NCBI RefSeq assembly: GCF_013410655.1
Contig: NZ_JACCFP010000001.1
Coordinates: forward strand, 1,759,501-1,823,500
DNA length: 64,000 bases
From: Nocardioides thalensis
Lineage (GTDB): Bacteria; Actinomycetota; Actinomycetes; Propionibacteriales; Nocardioidaceae
Direction: 5' to 3'
Of this stretch, positions 53,007-62,006 are shown in pieces. The notes below the pieces were generated by a model. The model did no database searches, was not told where the DNA came from, and saw only the letters and a program-made list of their open reading frames with translations. Both the position numbers and the translations under genes were made by a program. How positions within the stretch are numbered: position 1 is the first letter of the stretch; each line of letters opens with the position of its first letter.

Positions 53007-54044
53007 ATGGAACCGACACCTGACCTCACCCCTCGTCCGATCCCGCAGTCCCGCTACACCGCGCGCTCGACGGAGGACCTGCTCGCCGTCGCGCCCGTCG
53101 TCCTCGGCTTCCACCCGGCCGACTCGGTGGTGATGCTGACCTTCGGGCTCGACCGGCCCTTCCACGCGCGCATCGACCTGCCTCCGCTCCCGCGCGACCT
53201 CGCCGAGCGTCGCAAGGTGCTCGAGGAGCTGAGCGCGAGCCTGCTCGACCCGGTCCGGCGGCACCGTCCCTCGTCGGTCGTGCTGCTGTTCTACAGCGCC
53301 GACGCGCGGGCCGCCGCGGCCGCGTGGCGACGACTGCGCCGCGAGTGCAGCGATCTCGGCGTCCGCGTCGTCGAGGCGGTGCGCAGCGACGCCGGCCGCT
53401 ACTACCCGCTGCTGCGCGGCCCGCGCCGGCTGCGCGAGGTCGGCGTCCCCGTCGACCTGGAGAGCCACCCGTTCGCGGTCCAGGCGGTCGTCGACGGCAC
53501 CGTGGTCCACGGCAGCCGCGAGGAGATGGTCGCGACCGTCGCGCCCGACCCGGGCCGTCAGCAGCGGGTGGCCGACGTCCTCGCGCGCTCCCTGGGCCAC
53601 CGGCCACGACCGCGCACCGACCGTGAGCTGCGGCTCCTGGGCAGGGCGGTCATCGAGGTCGTCGGCGCCCACGTCGCCGCCCGGACCGTGCCCGACGACG
53701 TCGAGGCCGCGTGGCTGCTGTGGGCGATCGGCTCGGTCCGCGCCCGCGACGCGGCCTGGTCGTTGATGACGCGCGACGACGCGCGGGAGCACGTGTCGTT
53801 CTGGACCGACGTCGCACGCCGGGCGCCCCGCCCGTTCGCCGCGCCCCCGACGGCACTGCTCGGCTGGGCGGCCTGGCTCTCCGGCGACGGCGCCCTTGCC
53901 TGGGCCGCGCTCGACCGCTGCGCCGAGGTCGACGCGAGCTACAGCCTGGCCGACCTGCTGCGCCAGGTCGTCGAGCAGGCGATCGACCCGGCCACCCTGA
54001 CCTGCCCGATCGAGTGGGACGCGGGTCTCGGCGACGCGGGCTGA
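53007..54044 (+). CDS. DUF4192 domain-containing protein
   Basis: Actinobacterial protein of 345 residues with no known activity. The N-terminal part has the DUF4192 signature (TEDLLAVAPVVLGFHPADSVV, about residues 22-42), then alternating strands and helices and an alpha-helical C-terminal half (about 190-335) with repeated WLLWAIG and ALLGWAAWLSGDGALAW patterns resembling TPR-like helices. No signal peptide or membrane segment. The start is ATG 53007; the open frame upstream overlaps the dinB start on the other strand. It lies head to head with dinB. Confidence 0.85.
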   Translation: MEPTPDLTPRPIPQSRYTARSTEDLLAVAPVVLGFHPADSVVMLTFGLDRPFHARIDLPPLPRDLAERRKVLEELSASLLDPVRRHRPSSVVLLFYSADARAAAAAWRRLRRECSDLGVRVVEAVRSDAGRYYPLLRGPRRLREVGVPVDLESHPFAVQAVVDGTVVHGSREEMVATVAPDPGRQQRVADVLARSLGHRPRPRTDRELRLLGRAVIEVVGAHVAARTVPDDVEAAWLLWAIGSVRARDAAWSLMTRDDAREHVSFWTDVARRAPRPFAAPPTALLGWAAWLSGDGALAWAALDRCAEVDASYSLADLLRQVVEQAIDPATLTCPIEWDAGLGDAG

Positions 54045-54084
54045 GACTCCACGTCCGCGCAGCGCTCCGGGCCCGTCCGCCCCG

Positions 54085-54090
54085 TAGTCT
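54085..54090 (+). promoter_or_regulatory. -10 box of the GCS2 family gene (leaderless type)
   Basis: TAGTCT lies 6 nt before the ATG at 54097. Confidence 0.5.
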
Positions 54091-54096
54091 CGTCGC

Positions 54097-55560
54097 ATGG
54101 GCGAGGACGTCGAGGCTCAGGAGTTCACCCGCGCCGACCGCACGCGCTACCGCGAGAAGGTGCGGCGCTGCCTCGACGTCTTCGAGCGGATGCTCAGCGA
54201 GTCGGCTTTCGACACCGACGATCCGTACACCGGCCTGGAGGTGGAGTTCAACCTGGTGGACGACGCCGGCGACCCGGCGCTGCGCAACGCCGAGGTGCTC
54301 GACGCGATCGCCGATCCCGACTTCCAGACCGAGCTCGGCCAGTTCAACGTCGAGATGAACTGGCCACCCGCGCCGCTGCGCGGCAGCGCGCTGTCGCGGA
54401 TGGAGGCCGGGCTGCGTGACACCCTCAACCAGGCGGAGACGCGTTCGGCCAAGGTCGGCGCCCACCTGGTGATGATCGGCATCCTGCCCACCCTGCGCCC
54501 CGAGCACCTGGCCGAGGACACGATCAGCCAGAACCCCCGCTACAGCCTGCTCAGCGAGCAGATCCTGGCGGCGCGGGGCGAGGACATCAGCATCGACATC
54601 CGGGGCGTGGAGCGGCTCCGCACGACGTCGGACTCGATCATGCCCGAGGCCGCGTGCACCAGCACGCAGCTGCACGTGCAGACCACGCCGGATCGCTTCG
54701 CGGCGTACTGGAACGCCTCGCAGGCGATCTCCGGGATCCAGCTCGCGGTGGCGGCGAACTCGCCCTACCTGCTGGGGAAGCAGCTGTGGCGCGAGACCCG
54801 GATCCCGCTGTTCGAGCAGGCGGCCGACACCCGCAGCGAGGAGCTCAAGGCGCAGGGCGTGCGCCCTCGGGTGTGGTTCGGCGAGCGCTGGATCACCTCG
54901 GTGTTCGACCTGTTCGAGGAGAACGTGCGCTACTTCCCCGCGCTGCTCCCCGTGACCGACGACGAGGAGGACCCGCTCACGGTGCTCGAGGCCGGGGGCA
55001 CGCCCAACCTCGCCGAGCTGCGGCTGCACAACGGCACGATCTACCGGTGGAACCGGCCGATCTACGACATCTCCGGCGGCCTGCCGCACCTGCGGGTCGA
55101 GAACCGGGTCCTCGCGGCGGGCCCGACGGTCGTCGACACGGTGGCCAACGCCGCCTTCTACTTCGGGCTGGTCCGCACCCTCGCCGAGAGCGACCGGCCG
55201 CTGTGGTCGCAGATGTCCTTCTCCGCAGCCGAGGAGAACTTCCACCACGCGGCGCAGCGGGGGATCGAGGCCGAGGTCTACTGGCCGGGCGTCGGCCGGG
55301 TGCGGGCCACGGAGCTGGTGCTGCGCCGGCTGCTGCCGATGGCGCACGACGGTCTGCTGGCCTGGGGCGTCGACAGCGCCGAGGCCGACCGCTACCTCGC
55401 GATCATCGAGCAGCGCTGCCTCGAGGGCACCAACGCCGCGGAGTGGTTCGCCCGGCAGATGGTCGAGCGGGGGAGCGACGAGCGCTACGACGACCTGCGG
55501 GCGACGCTGGCCGACTACCGCTCCGGGATGGCCGACAACCGGCCGGTCCACACCTGGTAG
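54097..55560 (+). CDS. Glutamate-cysteine ligase family 2 (GCS2) protein
   Basis: ATP-dependent carboxylate-amine ligase fold of 487 residues. Recognisable segments are TGLEVEFNLVD near residue 45 (metal/glutamate site), LGQFNVEMNWPP near 88, EAACTSTQLHVQTTPD near 183 and HNGTIYRWNRPIYD near 310. Family 2 enzymes make gamma-glutamylcysteine or, in some actinobacteria, related gamma-glutamyl amides. No glutathione synthetase or mycothiol gene is nearby, so the product is uncertain. The ATG start agrees with the upstream -10 box. Confidence 0.82.
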   Translation: MGEDVEAQEFTRADRTRYREKVRRCLDVFERMLSESAFDTDDPYTGLEVEFNLVDDAGDPALRNAEVLDAIADPDFQTELGQFNVEMNWPPAPLRGSALSRMEAGLRDTLNQAETRSAKVGAHLVMIGILPTLRPEHLAEDTISQNPRYSLLSEQILAARGEDISIDIRGVERLRTTSDSIMPEAACTSTQLHVQTTPDRFAAYWNASQAISGIQLAVAANSPYLLGKQLWRETRIPLFEQAADTRSEELKAQGVRPRVWFGERWITSVFDLFEENVRYFPALLPVTDDEEDPLTVLEAGGTPNLAELRLHNGTIYRWNRPIYDISGGLPHLRVENRVLAAGPTVVDTVANAAFYFGLVRTLAESDRPLWSQMSFSAAEENFHHAAQRGIEAEVYWPGVGRVRATELVLRRLLPMAHDGLLAWGVDSAEADRYLAIIEQRCLEGTNAAEWFARQMVERGSDERYDDLRATLADYRSGMADNRPVHTW

Positions 55561-55573
55561 CCGGGCCGTCCGC

Positions 55574-56005
55574 TCAGGAGCGCCGCCGGATCCGCTGCCA
55601 CCGCCGCCGCATCCCGGTCACCGGGTCGTGCCACCCGTGCCGGGTGACGACCACCAGGCCGAGGGCGACGCCGAGCTCGGCGCCGGCGGCGCGCACTGCC
55701 CGGAGCCAGGCGGTGTCGCAGTCGGCCTCCTCGGCGTCCGGCCGGGTCAGCCACACCAACGGCACGAACGAGCGCTCCAGCGGCCCGCGGACCATCGCCT
55801 CGACCACCTCGACCCGGAGCGCGTCGTCGAGCACGTCGTCGGGGCCGGCCTCGAAGTGCCGGCTGGGACGCTCGGGCAGCCCGACGTGGAGCACCGGTGG
55901 GAAGCACCGACGGGGCTCCGTCGTGGCGTGCTCGAGGACCGCGAGGCGCAGCACCTTCTCGAGGGCGCGCGGCACCGGCTCGGTGAGGCAGCCGGGCGCG
56001 GTCAT
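55574..56005 (-). CDS. Conserved-looking hypothetical protein
   Basis: A 143-residue protein (150 if the GTG at 56026 is used) that I do not recognise. It has no signal peptide or membrane segment. The central part reads CFPPVLHVGLPERPSRHFEAG and FVPLVWLTRPDAEEADCD (quoted in parts), followed by the helix AWLRAVRAAGAELG and a strongly basic end (MRRRWQRIRRRS). It lies convergent to the GCS2 gene (13 bp gap) and divergent from the rhodanese gene. Codon use fits a real gene: third positions are GC-rich in this frame. Confidence 0.6.
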   Translation of the reverse strand: MTAPGCLTEPVPRALEKVLRLAVLEHATTEPRRCFPPVLHVGLPERPSRHFEAGPDDVLDDALRVEVVEAMVRGPLERSFVPLVWLTRPDAEEADCDTAWLRAVRAAGAELGVALGLVVVTRHGWHDPVTGMRRRWQRIRRRS

Positions 56006-56072
56006 GCCCCGAGGGTGCCCGATCACGGCGTACGGCGTCGGCGTCCTCCACAGGAGTCGACACTCGCTGATC

Positions 56073-56078
56073 TAGGGT
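56073..56078 (+). promoter_or_regulatory. -10 box of the sulfurtransferase gene (leaderless type)
   Basis: TAGGGT lies 6 nt before the ATG at 56085. Confidence 0.55.
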
Positions 56079-56084
56079 CGCCGC

Positions 56085-56897
56085 ATGTCGCTGATCTCCG
56101 CCGCGGAGCTGTCGGACCTGCTCGGGACCGTGACGGTGCTCGACGTGCGCTACCGGATGGGTGGCAGCGGTCCGTCGGGGCGCGAGGCGTTCGCGGCGGG
56201 GCACGTCCCCGGTGCGGCCTACGTCGACCTCGACACGGCGCTCGCCGCCCCGCCGGGCGCGGGCGGGCGGCATCCGTTGCCGGAGCCGGAGGCCTTCGCG
56301 GCGGCGATGCGGGCCGCCGGCGTACGGCGCGAGGTGCCCGTCGTGGTCTACGACGACTGGGCGGGCCACGCGGCCGCCCGGTGCTGGTGGCTGCTGCGGC
56401 ACCACGGTCACCGCGACGTGCGGGTGCTCGACGGCGCCTGGCCGGCGTGGACCGCGTCGGGTGGAGCGGTCGAGACGGGCCCGGGCGGACCGGTCGCGCC
56501 GGGCGACTTCGTCGCGGAGCCGGGTCGCCAGCCGGTCGTCGACGCCGACGAGGTGCGCGACGTCGACGTGCTGGTCGACGCGCGGGCGCCGGAGCGGTTC
56601 CGGGGCGAGACCGAGCCGGTCGACCCGGTCGCCGGGCGCATCCCGGGCGCGGTCAACGTGCCGACGGCGCGCAACCTCGCCGCCGATGGCCGCTTCCGCG
56701 ACCTCGCCGGGCTGCGGGCGGCGTACGACGAGGTCGGGGCGCTGGGCGGCGGGACCGTCGCGGTCTACTGCGGCTCGGGGGTGACGGCGGCCCACGACGT
56801 GCTGGCGCTCGACCTGCTCGGCGTGCGTGCCGCGCTCTACCCCGGCAGCTGGAGCGGCTGGATCACCGACCCGGAGCGACCGGTCGAGCGGGGCTGA
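56085..56897 (+). CDS. Sulfurtransferase (two rhodanese domains)
   Basis: Thiosulfate or 3-mercaptopyruvate sulfurtransferase-like protein of 270 residues. The N-terminal rhodanese domain (about 1-130) is the inactive one; the C-terminal domain (about 150-270) carries the persulfide cysteine in VYCGSGVTAAHDVLA (about residue 228). CGSGVTA is the loop type of actinobacterial SseA/CysA-like enzymes. DARAPERFRGETEPVDPVAGRIPGA, read in two parts at 165-190, is the family CH2A motif. The neighbouring minus-strand reductase begins on the far side, so this is a single-gene unit. Confidence 0.92.
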   Translation: MSLISAAELSDLLGTVTVLDVRYRMGGSGPSGREAFAAGHVPGAAYVDLDTALAAPPGAGGRHPLPEPEAFAAAMRAAGVRREVPVVVYDDWAGHAAARCWWLLRHHGHRDVRVLDGAWPAWTASGGAVETGPGGPVAPGDFVAEPGRQPVVDADEVRDVDVLVDARAPERFRGETEPVDPVAGRIPGAVNVPTARNLAADGRFRDLAGLRAAYDEVGALGGGTVAVYCGSGVTAAHDVLALDLLGVRAALYPGSWSGWITDPERPVERG

Positions 56898-56907
56898 TCG
56901 CCGCGCC

Positions 56908-58929
56908 CTACCAGTGGATGCCGCGGAACACGTTGGCCATCAGCGCCTGCTCCGACTCGCGGCCCGCCGGGGCCTCGGCGGTGCCGCCGGACTTCTTGCC
57001 GCGGGCGGCCGCGCTGTCGGGGAACACGTGGTAGGCCATGTTGAGCACCCGGAACGCCGCCTTCGGCGCGACGGTGTGCGCGACGGCGCCCACGTTGCCG
57101 AGCAGCGTGTTGATCTCGTGCGGCTTGTCGACGAGCGCCCGGATCACGACGTCGGCGGCCTGCGCCGGCGAGATGGTCGGGAACTTGTCGTAGAGCTTGG
57201 TCGGCGCGATCATCGGCGTCCGCACCAGCGGCATGTGCACGTTGGTGAACGAGATGCCGTTGCCGATCACCTCGGACGCGACCACGTTGCTCCACGAGTC
57301 GAGGGCCGCCTTGGAGGCGACGTACGCCGAGAACCGCGGCGGGTTGGTCTGCACGCCGATCGAGGAGATGTTGACGATGTGGCCGGAGCGCTGCTCGCGC
57401 ATCTTCGGCATCAGGCCCATGACCAGGCGGATCGCGCCGAAGTAGTTGAGCTGCATCGTGCGCTCGAAGTCGTGGAACCTGTCCTCCGACAGCTTCAGTG
57501 ACCGGCGGATCGACCGGCCGGCGTTGTTGACGACGTAGTCGACCGACGGCAGCTCGCGCGACAGCTCCTCGCAGAGGCGGTCGATGGCGTCCATGTCGGA
57601 CAGGTCGCAGGCGAAGACGTACGCCTTCCCGCCGCGCAGCTCGATCGTGGTCCTGGTCTCCTCGAGCTTGTCCTTGCCGCGCGCGACCAGCACCGGGATG
57701 CCGCCGGCCTGCGCCACCTTGAGCGCGGTGACCTTGCCGATGCCGGACGAGGCGCCGGTGATCACCACGTGCTTGTCCTTGAGCGCCGCCCGCGCCTTCG
57801 GGTCGCGGCCGGTGGAGGTGTCGAGGTTCTCCTCCCAGCCGGTCCAGAGCACGCGCGCGTAGGACTCGAGGTCGGGGACCGCGATGCCCGACCCGGCCAG
57901 CGCCGCCTCGGTGGCGCGGGAGTCGAAGCGCGCCGTGAACGCCGTGTGCGAGAGCACCTCGGGCGGCACGCCGAGCCGGCCGATGGTCTGCTCGAGGATC
58001 GCCTGGGCTGGCGCGGTGCGGATGACGGCGTTGACCAGCTGCATCGGCCGCAGCGCCGGCGGCAGGATCGACAGCGGACCGGCGGTCACGGACCGGTCGA
58101 TGGGTACGGCGAACCGCGGCGCTCCCGCCGCCGCGCAGAACGCGTTGATCAGGTCGACGACCGGCTGCGGCTCGGGGTTGACGAGGTGGAACGCCTCGCC
58201 GTCGCGCCCGGGCAGGTGGGCGAGGTGGTCCATCGCCTTGGCGACGTAGTCGACCGGCACCACGTTGGTGTCGCCGAGGTCGATGCCGACCAGGGGCAAC
58301 CAGGCCGGCAGCACGTCGCGCATCCGCTTGATCAGCGGGAAGAAGTAGTAGGGCCCGTCGACCTTGTCCATCGCGCCGTGCTGGGAGTCGCCGACGACGA
58401 TCGCGGGCCGGTAGACGCGCCACGGGACGGTCGCCTCGTCGCGGACCAGCTTCTCGGACTCGTACTTCGTCCGGTGGTACGGCGAGGGCAGCGGCTGGCC
58501 CTCCTCGAACATCGACTCGTCGAACACCCCCTGGTAGTCGCCGGCCGCGGCGACCGACGACACCTGGTGGAAGCAGCCGGCCCGCAGCTGCTCGGCGAGG
58601 TCGAGCGCGTTGCGGGTCCCGTCGACGTTCATCGCGTCGTTGGTCGCGTCGTCGGCGGTCATGTCGTAGATCGCCGCGAGGTGGAAGAAGTGGTCGATCG
58701 AGCCCGCGTGCTCGGTGATCCACGCCGGATCGACGCCGAGGCCGGGCTGGGAGAGGTCGCCGACCACCGGCTGGACCCGGCTGGAGTCCCACTGGCGCAT
58801 CAGCGCCTCGATGCGCGGCAGGGACGACCGGCGGACGAGGACGAAGACCGGCCCGTCGCGATGGTCGACCAGCTCCTCGACCAGGTTGCGTCCGATGAAG
58901 CCGGTGGCGCCCGTCACGAAGTACGACAT
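56908..58929 (-). CDS. Fused acyl-CoA reductase-like / short-chain dehydrogenase
   Basis: Two-domain oxidoreductase of 673 residues. Residues about 1-375 form an extended SDR/NAD-binding_4 domain like fatty acyl-CoA reductases (VTGATGFIGRNLVEEL; active-site PYHRTKYESEK). Residues about 385-650 are a classical SDR (ITGASSGIGKVTAL; NNAG; ISSIGV with active-site YVASK). The same order and length are known in mycobacterial AcrA1 (Rv3391), which reduces acyl-CoA to aldehyde and on to alcohol. ATG 58929 has TAGCGT 6 nt upstream. It could supply fatty alcohols for wax esters. The substrate is inferred from the family. Confidence 0.85.
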   Translation of the reverse strand: MSYFVTGATGFIGRNLVEELVDHRDGPVFVLVRRSSLPRIEALMRQWDSSRVQPVVGDLSQPGLGVDPAWITEHAGSIDHFFHLAAIYDMTADDATNDAMNVDGTRNALDLAEQLRAGCFHQVSSVAAAGDYQGVFDESMFEEGQPLPSPYHRTKYESEKLVRDEATVPWRVYRPAIVVGDSQHGAMDKVDGPYYFFPLIKRMRDVLPAWLPLVGIDLGDTNVVPVDYVAKAMDHLAHLPGRDGEAFHLVNPEPQPVVDLINAFCAAAGAPRFAVPIDRSVTAGPLSILPPALRPMQLVNAVIRTAPAQAILEQTIGRLGVPPEVLSHTAFTARFDSRATEAALAGSGIAVPDLESYARVLWTGWEENLDTSTGRDPKARAALKDKHVVITGASSGIGKVTALKVAQAGGIPVLVARGKDKLEETRTTIELRGGKAYVFACDLSDMDAIDRLCEELSRELPSVDYVVNNAGRSIRRSLKLSEDRFHDFERTMQLNYFGAIRLVMGLMPKMREQRSGHIVNISSIGVQTNPPRFSAYVASKAALDSWSNVVASEVIGNGISFTNVHMPLVRTPMIAPTKLYDKFPTISPAQAADVVIRALVDKPHEINTLLGNVGAVAHTVAPKAAFRVLNMAYHVFPDSAAARGKKSGGTAEAPAGRESEQALMANVFRGIHW

Positions 58930-58935
58930 GCGGGC

Positions 58936-58941
58936 ACGCTA
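58936..58941 (-). promoter_or_regulatory. -10 box of the acyl-CoA reductase-like gene (leaderless type)
   Basis: TAGCGT on the minus strand lies 6 nt before the ATG at 58929. Confidence 0.5.
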
Positions 58942-58981
58942 CTCCCGGATCGGCCTCTCGTGGGGCCTGCTTACGTGGTGG

Positions 58982-59908
58982 CTAGCTCTCGCCGCCGAAC
59001 ATGATCTCGTCCCAGCTCGGGACCGAGGCGCGGCCGCGCTTCTTCTGCACCGGGCGACGCTGGCGCGCGTCGGCCGGGTCGTCCTGCTGGGCGGCGGGCG
59101 GCTCCTCGGAGGCGGCGGGAGCCTCCTCTGGCGGCTCGGGGGCGGCCGGCGTGGTGTCGGCCGCGGGCCCGGTGAACTGGTCGGGGTCGGTGCCGACCAG
59201 GTCGAGGGCGTCGTCGGCGAAGGGCAGCTCGTCGGTGCCGACCGCGGCCAGGCGTCGCTGGCGGGCCTGCTGGAGGTCGTCGGCGGGCGCCGGGGCGGCG
59301 GGTGCGGGTCGCAGGTCGCCGATGAGCCAGCGGGCGTCGTCGTCGTCGGCGGTCACGTAGTTGCCGGGCGCGTCGTAGGTGAAGTGCGCCGTGCCCGAGC
59401 GGCGCGGGGCGTCGTAGGACGCGGTGAGCGTCCAGCGGCCGTCCTCGCGGCGGAAGGAGTCCCAGGTGACGGTGTCGGGCTTGGTGTCGTTGCTGCGCAT
59501 CTGCGCCGTCACTGCGTCCTCGAGCACGCGGGCGCCGGGCGTGCCGCCGTCGCCCGCGGCGCGCCGTACCGACGACCGCTGGGCGCGCTGGGCGACGTGC
59601 TCGCGCTCGGCCAGCACCGGCACGACGAACGGCATGATCGCCTCCACGGTCGTGCCGGCGGCCGTGGCCACCGCCTCCGGGGTCTCTCCGGACCGGATCC
59701 GGTCCTGGATGTCGCGCGGGCGGAGGGTGCTGCTCATCGTGGGCTCCGTTCGAGGTGGAGTGTCACCGCGGGGGCCGGTGCGGAGGGCTTGATCGACGGC
59801 ACGGCGCAACGTGGGGCTGATCTCGACGGTGTAGCCCTCGCCGTCCTCGTCGAACAGGAGCAACAGGCGGCCGTCAGCGCTGACTCCGGAGAGCTTGAGG
59901 TGCGCCAT
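58982..59908 (-). CDS. sepH: Septation protein SepH
   Basis: Actinobacterial cell division protein of 308 residues that in Streptomyces and Mycobacterium binds FtsZ and promotes its assembly. The N-terminal DUF3071 domain (about 1-180) begins MAHLKLSGVSADGRLLLL and includes a helix-turn-helix (LRPRDIQDRIRSGETPEAVA). A proline/alanine/glutamate-rich linker (about 200-285) follows. The C-terminus is the conserved FtsZ-contacting tail SVPSWDEIMFGG. The gene stands behind the M14 peptidase gene on the same strand. Confidence 0.92.
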   Translation of the reverse strand: MAHLKLSGVSADGRLLLLFDEDGEGYTVEISPTLRRAVDQALRTGPRGDTPPRTEPTMSSTLRPRDIQDRIRSGETPEAVATAAGTTVEAIMPFVVPVLAEREHVAQRAQRSSVRRAAGDGGTPGARVLEDAVTAQMRSNDTKPDTVTWDSFRREDGRWTLTASYDAPRRSGTAHFTYDAPGNYVTADDDDARWLIGDLRPAPAAPAPADDLQQARQRRLAAVGTDELPFADDALDLVGTDPDQFTGPAADTTPAAPEPPEEAPAASEEPPAAQQDDPADARQRRPVQKKRGRASVPSWDEIMFGGES

Positions 59909-60033
59909 CGATGTCCCGTCCGTGTCGCTGCTGGTTGCTGCTGTCTTCCTGCGGTGGACGCGAGCCTACGCCGCGGACCGCGCTCGATCGTGGCGGCTCG
60001 CGGCGTGTTGAGATGTCGACATTTTCCTCAGGA

Positions 60034-61362
60034 TCAGTAGACGAGCGCCGCGCGCAGGGTCCCCTTGCCGGCGACCTCGGTGACGTAGTGGGTCGTCGGG
60101 GAGTAGCCGTACTCGATCGTCGTCGCGACCCCGTGGCCGCCGAGCCGCGCGTTGTACCACCCGGTCATCGTCGGCGAGACCTTGCCCGAGGGCGTGCCCA
60201 CGCCGAGGTGCTTGCGCGGCAGGTTCAGGTTGCGCGAGAGGCGCCTCTCCCACGCGACGTCCTGGCCGGACCGCCCGATGGCGTAGAGCGGTTGGTGGAT
60301 GGACGCGATGTAGTCGGGCTTGATCTTCCTCAGGAACGCGATCATCGCCTGGGTCTCCGGCTCGCTCGCCGGCCGCGGGCCGCCCCAGTAGCGGCTGCCC
60401 TTGCCCGCCGAGGTCCAGCCGCTGGTCGGCCAGTTGCGGTTGAGGTCGACGCCGCGGGCGTTGCGCCGGGTGTGCCGGGCGGCGCCGTCGGGGTTCATCG
60501 TCGGGACCACCCACAGCGCCGTGCCCGACTTCGGGCGGAGGTGGTCGCGGACGTGCCACGCGGTGCGGGGCCCGGCCGGCTCGTCGCCGTGCATCTGGCC
60601 GAGCAGGAGCAGCACGTGCTCGGCCTCGGGGTCGCCGCGGAACCAGGCGGTGATCGCCCGGCCGCGGACGGAGCGGCCGATCACCCGTTTGCGGGTGACG
60701 TACGCCGGATCCGCGGTCACGGCGACCCGCTCGGAGCGGGAGGAGGTCGTCGGGCCGGTCGCCTCGTAGCGCACCTGGTAGTGGTGCACGCCCTTGGTGC
60801 GCACCCGGACCGGGACCTCGATGCGACCCAGGTGGCCGGGGCGCAGGCGCTCGCCCTTCACGCGCGTGCGGCCGTCGTACACGACGACGGTCCCGGTCGG
60901 GCCGTCGACCGGCCCGGCCGCGACCCGCACCCGGAGCGTGATGGTCTCGCGCGCCGTGGTCCGCTCCGGGGCGCGGAGGACGGTCGTGGTGGGGACCGCC
61001 GGCACCCATCGGCGCTCGCTGGTCGCGGTGCCGGGCGCGCCGGGGTCCGTCGGGTCGGAGGCGGTGACGCGTACGGCGAGCCGGGTCCGCACGTCGGCGG
61101 CGCGGATCTCGTAGGTGGTGCCGGTGGCGCCGCCGATCGGGTCGCCGTCGCGCAGCCACTGGTAGGCGAACGTGAGGTCCTCGCCGGTCCACGTGCCGGG
61201 GTCGGCGGTGAGCGTCGTGCCCAGGGTGCCGGGGCCGCTGACGCTCGGTCTGGTCACGTTGTCGGGCTCGGCCGCGCGCGCGGGTCCGGCCGCCAGGGCC
61301 ACCTGGACCAGCTGGACCAGCAGGGCGAGCAGCAGGGGCGCGGCGATCCGCCGGGGAGTCAT
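60034..61362 (-). CDS. Secreted M14 zinc carboxypeptidase
   Basis: Exported metallopeptidase of 442 residues. The signal peptide ends near ARAAE (about residue 31). Residues about 35-115 are an Ig-like domain (TWTGEDLTFAYQWLRDG) and 120-210 a second beta-domain. The M14 domain (about 215-442) has the zinc ligands in LGQMHGDEPAG (HxxE) and ASIHQP, substrate-binding ARGVDLNRNWP and catalytic glutamate in TTIEYGYS. Such enzymes trim peptidoglycan peptides or proteins. The start is ATG 61362; a TACGCT box lies 8 nt upstream, and the longer frame to 61629 runs into the divergent gene. Confidence 0.88.
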   Translation of the reverse strand: MTPRRIAAPLLLALLVQLVQVALAAGPARAAEPDNVTRPSVSGPGTLGTTLTADPGTWTGEDLTFAYQWLRDGDPIGGATGTTYEIRAADVRTRLAVRVTASDPTDPGAPGTATSERRWVPAVPTTTVLRAPERTTARETITLRVRVAAGPVDGPTGTVVVYDGRTRVKGERLRPGHLGRIEVPVRVRTKGVHHYQVRYEATGPTTSSRSERVAVTADPAYVTRKRVIGRSVRGRAITAWFRGDPEAEHVLLLLGQMHGDEPAGPRTAWHVRDHLRPKSGTALWVVPTMNPDGAARHTRRNARGVDLNRNWPTSGWTSAGKGSRYWGGPRPASEPETQAMIAFLRKIKPDYIASIHQPLYAIGRSGQDVAWERRLSRNLNLPRKHLGVGTPSGKVSPTMTGWYNARLGGHGVATTIEYGYSPTTHYVTEVAGKGTLRAALVY

Positions 61363-61451
61363 GACCCGCGAGCGTAGGTCGGTGGCGCAGGAGCGTCCAC
61401 GTCTCCGGGAAATCGATGGTGGGCGACCGGGCGGGCTGGTGGGATGGGTGC

Positions 61452-62006
61452 ATGACAGCGCTGGTCCGTCCCGACGCCCGCCTCGCCCGCGCCTGGGCGG
61501 CCATGATGGCCGACTTCGGCGGCTGGGACGAGGCGCACGGGTCCGGCTACTGGTGGGCCGAGGAGCCGCCGCCGTACGGCGAGGGCGACTGCGCCGCGTT
61601 CGTCGACCTCGTCCTGGCGCACGAGCCACCGGCGGACCCGCCGTCCACGCGGGTCGGGTCGACGTTCTTCTGGATCGCGGAGGGCAGCGAGGAGGAGCCG
61701 GGCGAGCTGGTCGGCTTCCTCAACACCCGGCACCGGCTCAACGACTTCCTCCTCGAGCAGGGCGGCCACATCGGCTACTCCGTGCGGCCCTCCGCGCGCC
61801 GCCGGGGCCACGCCTCGCGGGCGCTCGCCCTCGCCGTGCGCGACGCGGGGCAGCGCCTCGGCATCGACCGGGTGCTCGTCACGTGCGACGACGACAACCT
61901 GCCGTCAGCGGCGACAATCGAACGGAACGGCGGGGTCCTGGAGGACGTGCGCGGCATCAAGCGGCGGTACTGGATCGACGCCCGTACCGCGGCGGTCACT
62001 CGCTGA
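61452..62006 (+). CDS. GNAT family N-acetyltransferase
   Basis: Predicted acetyltransferase of 184 residues. The acetyl-CoA loop RPSARRRGHASRALALAV (about residues 113-130) fits R/QxxGxA, and LVTCDDDNLPSAATIERNGG is the typical beta5-alpha4 region of ribosomal or small-molecule N-acetyltransferases. FWIAEGSEEEPGELVGFLN forms strands 2-4. ATG 61452 is chosen over the upstream in-frame GTG/ATG at 61416 because homology begins there. It ends 11 bp inside the convergent YchJ gene. The substrate is unknown. Confidence 0.87.
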   Translation: MTALVRPDARLARAWAAMMADFGGWDEAHGSGYWWAEEPPPYGEGDCAAFVDLVLAHEPPADPPSTRVGSTFFWIAEGSEEEPGELVGFLNTRHRLNDFLLEQGGHIGYSVRPSARRRGHASRALALAVRDAGQRLGIDRVLVTCDDDNLPSAATIERNGGVLEDVRGIKRRYWIDARTAAVTR

